From Stutzerimonas stutzeri (GTDB taxonomy: Bacteria; Pseudomonadota; Gammaproteobacteria; Pseudomonadales; Pseudomonadaceae), in contig NZ_POUL01000001.1 in assembly GCF_002890895.1 (NCBI RefSeq), forward strand, positions 496,001 through 560,000: DNA of 64,000 nucleotides, in the 5' to 3' direction. The notes beneath the pieces are model-generated. The model made no database searches. It had not been told where the DNA came from and was given only the letters and a program-made list of their open reading frames with translations. Position numbers and translations under genes: made by a program. This document shows, in pieces, positions 59,459-64,000 of this stretch; the stretch's first letter is position 1; every line of letters starts with the position of its first letter.

Positions 59459-61318
59459 ATGCAAAGCGATCAGCTGATCGTGTTCGCCGTCCTCGCCGCG
59501 ACATTGGGCCTGTTCGTGTGGAATCGCTGGCGTTACGACATCGTCGCAGTGGGTGCCTTGTTGGTGGTCACCCTGGCCGGCATCGTGCCACCGCAGGAGG
59601 CGTTCATGGGCCTCGGGCATCCGGCCGTAATCACCGTTGCGGCGGTTCTGGTACTCAGCCGCGGGCTACTCAACGGCGGCGTGGTGGATTCGCTGGCACG
59701 CCACCTGACCAAAGTCGGTGACCGTCCCTGGATTCAGGTACTGACACTGACGGGCATCGTCGCGTTGTGCTCGGGGTTCATGAACAACGTTGGCGCACTG
59801 GCGCTGTTCATGCCGGTGGCCGTGTGGATGTCCCGTCAAAGCGGCCGATCGCCCTCCTACCTGTTGATGCCGCTGGCCTTCGGCTCGTTGCTTGGCGGCA
59901 CCCTGACGCTGATAGGTACACCACCAAACATCATCATTGCAGGCTATCGGCGTGAGGTCGCCGACGAGGCGTTCGGCATGTTCGACTTTTTGCCGGTGGG
60001 CCTTGCGATCACGCTCGCCGGCGTACTGTTCATCGGCTTGATCTGGCGCCTGACCCCTCGCCGTGAAGATCCAAGTGGCGACAAGGAGCTGTTCGAAATC
60101 AGCGCCTACATGACCGAGCTGCAAATTCCGGCAGACAGCAAGTATGTCGGTCGCTCGCTGCATGATCTGATCGTTGCAGGCGGTGACGAGGCGGATGTCA
60201 TGGTCATCGCACTGATACGAGACGGACAGTATCAGCGCATGCCGTCGACCTACGACGTGCTGCGCGGAGAAGACATCCTCATGGTCGAAGCGGACTCCGA
60301 CAGCCTGAAGCGCTTTCTCGACGTCACTCACCTGCAACTCGCCGCCGAAGCCGACAGCAAGGCGGAGGCGCGGGAGAAAGCCGAGCAGGAAAAGCGCGCG
60401 GAAAAGAATGGCGACGCGGACAAGCAGCCCGACACCACCGAATCCAACGGGGATCGCCGTGCCGAGCGAGCGCTAGCAGAGGCCATTGTGACGGCCAACT
60501 CGTCACTGGTCGGCACGAGCGCGACCGGTCTTTCGCTGCGCGAGCGATACGGTGTGAACATCCTGGCCGTGGCTCGCCAAGGGCAACGGTTGCAGCAGCG
60601 ACTTGGCAAAATCCGCTTTGCCGCCGGCGACATTCTGCTGCTGCAGGCGCGCGAGGACCAACTGCAAACCGCCCTCAACAGCCTCGGTTGCCTGCCCCTG
60701 GCCTCGCGCGGCTTACGCATCACCGCTCCGCAAAAAGTTTTGCTGTCCAGCGGTATATTCGCCGCCGCACTGGCGCTCATCGCACTGGGCATCGTTCCGG
60801 CGGCTGTGGCGCTGGTGGCCGGTGCACTGGTGATGATCCTCGTCGGGCTGGTGCCGACCGGCGACATCTACAAAAGCATCGACATGTCGATCATCGTCCT
60901 GATTGCCGCGATGCTGCCCATCGGCGAAGCGTTGGAAACCACCGGTGGTTCCCGCCTGATCGCCGATGCCCTGCTCGACATCGGTCAGGCTGCGCCGCCG
61001 GCAGCCACCGTTGCGATCCTGATGATTGGGGTAATGCTGCTGTCCAACGTCGTCAACAATGCCGCAGCGGCGGTACTCGCCGCGCCTGTGGCAATAGCGC
61101 TCTCACGAGGCATGGAGGCCTCTGCCGACCCGCTGTTGATGGCGGTCGCGATTGGGGCGTCATGCGCCTTCCTCACCCCCATCGGACATCAGTCGAATAC
61201 TCTGGTAATGGCGCCGGGCGGCTACCGTTTCGGTGATTACTGGCGACTCGGGCTGCCGCTGTCGATCATGGTGGTGCTGGTGTCGGTGCCCACGATTCTC
61301 TGGGTATGGCCGTTGTAG
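59459..61318 (+). CDS. SLC13-type transporter with TrkA-C domains
   Basis: The 619-residue inner-membrane protein has two halves of membrane helices (first half LTGIVALCSGFMNNVGALAL, second half MLLSNVVNNAAAAVLAAPVA) with the family's paired N-x-N motifs. Between them is a cytoplasmic part with two RCK/TrkA-C domains joined by a charged linker (about 300-345, rich in Lys, Glu, Ala). Such proteins move sulphate, dicarboxylates or other anions with Na+; the substrate is not determined. The gene is 157 nt after the kinase. Confidence 0.88.
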   Translation: MQSDQLIVFAVLAATLGLFVWNRWRYDIVAVGALLVVTLAGIVPPQEAFMGLGHPAVITVAAVLVLSRGLLNGGVVDSLARHLTKVGDRPWIQVLTLTGIVALCSGFMNNVGALALFMPVAVWMSRQSGRSPSYLLMPLAFGSLLGGTLTLIGTPPNIIIAGYRREVADEAFGMFDFLPVGLAITLAGVLFIGLIWRLTPRREDPSGDKELFEISAYMTELQIPADSKYVGRSLHDLIVAGGDEADVMVIALIRDGQYQRMPSTYDVLRGEDILMVEADSDSLKRFLDVTHLQLAAEADSKAEAREKAEQEKRAEKNGDADKQPDTTESNGDRRAERALAEAIVTANSSLVGTSATGLSLRERYGVNILAVARQGQRLQQRLGKIRFAAGDILLLQAREDQLQTALNSLGCLPLASRGLRITAPQKVLLSSGIFAAALALIALGIVPAAVALVAGALVMILVGLVPTGDIYKSIDMSIIVLIAAMLPIGEALETTGGSRLIADALLDIGQAAPPAATVAILMIGVMLLSNVVNNAAAAVLAAPVAIALSRGMEASADPLLMAVAIGASCAFLTPIGHQSNTLVMAPGGYRFGDYWRLGLPLSIMVVLVSVPTILWVWPL

Positions 61319-61329
61319 AGGCCTGCACA

Positions 61330-61350
61330 GCCGGTGCTTAAAACACCGGC
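61330..61350. terminator. Hairpin between convergent transporter and hydrolase genes
   Basis: A 7-bp stem GCCGGTG/CACCGGC with a 7-nt loop lies in the 60-nt gap. There is no T-tract, so the terminator role is uncertain. Confidence 0.4.
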
Positions 61351-61378
61351 GTGCCGTCATCCGTACGCGCCACGTCGA

Positions 61379-62389
61379 TCAGTGCGCCTTGAGGCCGTCT
61401 AGCAAAGCCTCATGAAACACATCAGGGGCCTCGACCTGGGGGGAGTGTCCGAGCTCCGGGAAAGGCACCAGAGTAGCGTTGGGGATCATCGCCGCGGCCT
61501 TTTGGCCCAGTTCTGGGTAGTTCCCGAGGCGTTGTGCAACATCCTCCGGCGCACGGTTCGCACCCGGTGCCGTGCGATCCTTGCCACCGATCAACAGCAA
61601 CGTCGGCACGCTGAGGGTATCGAATTCGTGAATGACCGGCTGGGTGAAGACCATGTCGGACGTCAGCGCCTGGTTCCAGGCGACTATTTCCTTGCCGTCG
61701 CCGGCATACATCCCGGCGGCCATATTCACCCATCGGTCATAACGCGGCTTCCAGTTGCCGTTGTAATAGAACTTCTGCTGGTAGGCTTTGATCTTCTCGA
61801 AGTCGGTTTTCAGCTGACTTTGATACAGCTGTTCAATCGGGGCATACGGCACGCCTTTGGCTTGCCAGTCCTCAAGACCAATCGGATTGACCAAGACCAG
61901 TTGCTCGATCATTTGCGGATAGTTGAGGGCGAACCGTGACGCCAGCATGCCGCCCATCGAATGTCCGATGACGGTGACCTTCTCCAGATCCAGCGACCTC
62001 AGCAATGCCCGGGTGTTATGCGCCAGCTGCGCGAAACTGAACTGGTATCGCTCGGGTTTGCTGGAGCTGCAGAATCCAATCTGGTCCGGTGCAATCACCC
62101 GATAACCCTGCTGCGAGAGCACCGCGATGCTCTCTTCCCAGGTCGCCGCGCAGAAATTCTTGCCATGCATCAGCACGACCGTTCGCCCATTGGCCTTACC
62201 CGCTGGGGCTACGTCCATGTAGCCCATCTCTAACGGCTGGCGCTGCGACGAAAACTCGAAGCGCTTGATCGCGTGCGGATAGTCGAACCCCTCAAGATGC
62301 GGCCCGTAGCTCGGACTCTGTTCAGCGTGCAACGCGGGAACCAGGGCTAGCCCGGCGACGAACATCAGGGAGGATATGGCTCGTTTCAC
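61379..62389 (-). CDS. Secreted alpha/beta hydrolase
   Basis: The 336-residue product has a signal peptide (KRAISSLMFVAGLALVPALHA) and an alpha/beta hydrolase domain with VVLMHGKNFCAATWEESIAV, elbow GHSMGG, GGKDRTAPG and LGHSPQVEAP for the His. It resembles haloalkane dehalogenase or epoxide-hydrolase-like enzymes. The start is GTG at 62389, with AGGAG 8 nt before it; no ATG fits. It is convergent with the transporter gene. Confidence 0.85.
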   Translation of the reverse strand: MKRAISSLMFVAGLALVPALHAEQSPSYGPHLEGFDYPHAIKRFEFSSQRQPLEMGYMDVAPAGKANGRTVVLMHGKNFCAATWEESIAVLSQQGYRVIAPDQIGFCSSSKPERYQFSFAQLAHNTRALLRSLDLEKVTVIGHSMGGMLASRFALNYPQMIEQLVLVNPIGLEDWQAKGVPYAPIEQLYQSQLKTDFEKIKAYQQKFYYNGNWKPRYDRWVNMAAGMYAGDGKEIVAWNQALTSDMVFTQPVIHEFDTLSVPTLLLIGGKDRTAPGANRAPEDVAQRLGNYPELGQKAAAMIPNATLVPFPELGHSPQVEAPDVFHEALLDGLKAH

Positions 62390-62635
62390 GCATCGACTCC
62401 TGGCGGGCGGCCACTTGGGCTGCATGGCGTATGGGTCGTTGTGCGGAGCGGACGGCTGGGGATGTCAGATAGACGCCGAGGGCTCAAGCACAACGGTTTG
62501 CCTATCTGGGAGCACGAAAGCGAAGTGAGGGTTCGGCATGGCCGGCAGAAGAATGTTTCGTCTTTATACCGGTGGGTGACCGTGACTGAGCGACCCGCCC
62601 CACTGCCCGCCCTCAGCAGAGCGCGATGCGAAGGT

Positions 62636-63064
62636 CTACTCGGTGTCGACCTGATTGATATCGAAGCCAATGCGGTTATCACTGCTGATGCGAAACTGCA
62701 GCGTCTCTCCGGGCTCGACCCGCGCGGCCTTCTCGCGCAGCAGATTGCCCATGCCGCACAGCGTGTCGTCCTCAGGGTCCGACTCGATGCTGACGATGCG
62801 CATCCCCGCCGGCACCTGCAAGCGCACCCGCTCGCCGACGTGGATACGCGCAGCAAGCTTGCGATCGACCATTACCGCCACATAGCAGCCGCCGCCGCGA
62901 ATGCCAAAGTCACGCGTCACCACCAGCTCGCCGCCATTGGCGACAGGCGCTTGGTACGCACGCAAACGTTCCTCGGGGACCGGCGTGATGTCCTCCGGAT
63001 CCGCCTGCCAGGACGAGCAACCGGCCAAGGCCAGCACAGGGATCAGGGCGAGGATCAAGCGCAT
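62636..63064 (-). CDS. Small lipoprotein, unknown function
   Basis: The 142-residue product has a lipoprotein signal (MRLILALIPVLALAGCSS, lipobox LAGC) and a mature domain with a beta-rich character, containing ITPVPEERLRAYQAPVANGG and a conserved-looking GGCYVAVMVDRKLAARI. I do not recognise a characterised family. It is monocistronic, with 246 nt downstream to the hydrolase gene that contain no supported feature. Confidence 0.8.
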   Translation of the reverse strand: MRLILALIPVLALAGCSSWQADPEDITPVPEERLRAYQAPVANGGELVVTRDFGIRGGGCYVAVMVDRKLAARIHVGERVRLQVPAGMRIVSIESDPEDDTLCGMGNLLREKAARVEPGETLQFRISSDNRIGFDINQVDTE

Positions 63065-63141
63065 AGAGGACTCTCCAGTCTGGTAAGCGAAGCGGTAATG
63101 GTACGACAGCTTTATTCGCTCACCGTGCGGATAGTTGTGGC

Positions 63142-63363
63142 TTACCGGGTCGACACCGGATGGCTGCTGCCGGGATAGGGCCGTTCTTCTTCCAGCGTTC
63201 CGTGGCGATCGTAGACCTCGACCGATGCGGTCTTGCCTTCCATCAAACTGTCGAGGCCGGTGAACATTTCGTCTTTGGTGAGGGTACGCAACACCGTTTC
63301 CTGAGACTGCTGATCGGTCAGTTCCCAGCCCATCGGGGTGGGGTTCACGTGGTATTTGTCCAT
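63142..63363 (-). CDS. DUF2188-like small protein
   Basis: The 73-residue product begins MDKYHVNPTPMGWELTDQQS and ends near VYDRHGTLEEERPYPG, a layout like that of DUF2188 proteins, which have YHV and DGxI elements at those places. The function is unknown. ATG at 63363 follows AAGGAG. It lies 78 nt upstream of the lipoprotein gene on the same strand. Confidence 0.75.
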   Translation of the reverse strand: MDKYHVNPTPMGWELTDQQSQETVLRTLTKDEMFTGLDSLMEGKTASVEVYDRHGTLEEERPYPGSSHPVSTR

Positions 63364-63481
63364 GCTGTGCTCCTTTTATGAATCTGCGCGACCCGCTTCT
63401 TAAGCAAGAAAGCGGCGAGTGAGTGCGCCATTAGACGTACCGACTGGCTTGCAGCCGGTGCGGCAAACGAACGTCAGCGGG

Positions 63482-63625
63482 CTAGCCCCGGTTGTCGTCG
63501 CCTTCGACTTCGTCGAAATCAGGGTCCTCACCTGCTTCCTTCTCGCCGGCGTCGGTCATGGTGACGTCCGGCAGGTCGTCGGCTGGCTTGTTCTGCTCAG
63601 GCTGAGTCTGGTCGCTCTGGTTCAT
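63482..63625 (-). CDS. 47-residue acidic protein, unknown
   Basis: A short frame of 48 codons runs from ATG at 63625, preceded by a GAGG ribosome site 5 nt upstream, to TAG at 63482. The product begins MNQSDQTQPEQNKPADDLPD and ends in a stretch of Asp and Glu (DFDEVEGDDNRG). It is strongly acidic and has no hydrophobic segment, so it is likely disordered. The codon use is natural and the start is well placed, but without a homologue the call is uncertain. Confidence 0.6.
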   Translation of the reverse strand: MNQSDQTQPEQNKPADDLPDVTMTDAGEKEAGEDPDFDEVEGDDNRG

Positions 63626-63826
63626 GGCTACCTCGTTGGCTTGGTGCAAAGGGTCTACCCGATTGGAGCAACAGGCGCCCTGCAGCGTTCGCCTGTCCGG
63701 GCACCGGCGGTCCGATCAGTGCTTTGCAGCCAAAAGAATCCATCGCCCTTTCCAACTTGCGATTGCAGCGACCCCAGTACTCCACCACACTGCCGACAAT
63801 CCAATCTTTGACCGGAGCTGCCTGCC

Positions 63827-64000
63827 ATGCCTGCCACCCAAACCCCTTCGCGCGACAGTATTCTGGCCGACCCGGATGCACTCAACTGCACGATCTACCG
63901 CGCTCATGAAACGGACCCGGACGGCGAAGAACGCGACATGGGCGATGCCCGCGTGATCATCACCGGGCAGTTCGAGCCGCCGCAGGAGTGGGACGCCAAG
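63827..64000 (+). CDS. Partial gene at the right edge, unknown function
   Basis: A frame starts at ATG 63827 (GGAG 8 nt upstream) and runs off the window with 58 codons seen. The product begins MPATQTPSRDSILADPDALN and continues acidic, with DPDGEERDMGDARVI. I do not recognise the family. The ATG is the best start and the gene is divergent from the acidic small gene. Confidence 0.6.
   Translation, partial: MPATQTPSRDSILADPDALNCTIYRAHETDPDGEERDMGDARVIITGQFEPPQEWDAK

Noticed and set aside
55688..62389. Three alpha/beta hydrolase genes near each other, considered as a duplicated cluster or pathway
   Set aside because: Their nucleophile regions, targeting signals and overall sequences differ, and they lie in separate transcription units, so neither duplication nor a joint pathway is supported.

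Overview
The window reads as ordinary chromosome of a Pseudomonas-type gammaproteobacterium, most likely the Pseudomonas/Stutzerimonas group. The reasons are the high GC content, the unbroken rpsB-to-dnaE order, a six-gene Mrp/Sha antiporter operon, fpr next to finR, recA-recX-pncC beside mutS-fdxA, and close resemblance of many proteins to remembered P. aeruginosa homologues. The species call is an inference. I see no tRNA, rRNA, insertion sequence, prophage, integrase or CRISPR array.

Positions 36-18411 are one long minus-strand run of growth genes: rpsB, tsf, pyrH, frr, uppS, cdsA, dxr, rseP, bamA, skp, lpxD, fabZ, lpxA, lpxB, rnhB and dnaE. It joins translation, UMP and isoprenoid/phospholipid supply, outer-membrane protein assembly, lipid A synthesis and replication. 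Many neighbours overlap by 1-7 nt. A perfect hairpin between rpsB and tsf and a weaker one between tsf and pyrH break the run. Divergent from rpsB lie map and glnD (18713-22229).

Positions 22288-27998 hold the Na+/H+ antiporter operon (A/B fusion, C, D, E, F, G). Positions 28288-36584 hold envelope lipoproteins, pdxH, a beta-lactamase-fold esterase, dinG with an SOS box, a CopD-like membrane protein, an OmpA-type lipoprotein, a degenerate methyltransferase-like gene and a YchJ-type SEC-C protein. Positions 36647-39162 carry fpr, its regulator finR and an ErdR-like response regulator.

Positions 39397-49615 contain an EamA exporter, a DTW-domain tRNA-modifying enzyme, a small periplasmic protein, a divergent phosphoketolase-family enzyme facing a beta-CASP RNase across an FNR/Anr-like box, a LOG-family nucleotide hydrolase, recX, recA (SOS box), pncC and an ion channel. 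mutS and fdxA follow. From 52884 the window is accessory in character: CsbD protein, MFS exporter, SIMPL protein, three unrelated alpha/beta hydrolases, a receiver plus HisKA_2 kinase pair, an SLC13/TrkA-C transporter, and several small uncharacterised genes including a 47-residue acidic protein.

The best candidates for follow-up are regulatory: the Anr-like box at 44073-44086 with class II spacing to the phosphoketolase gene, the near-consensus LexA box in front of dinG, the inverted repeats between fpr and finR, and a palindrome over the ribosome binding site of map. I did not find convincing evidence for a wholly new multi-gene system.
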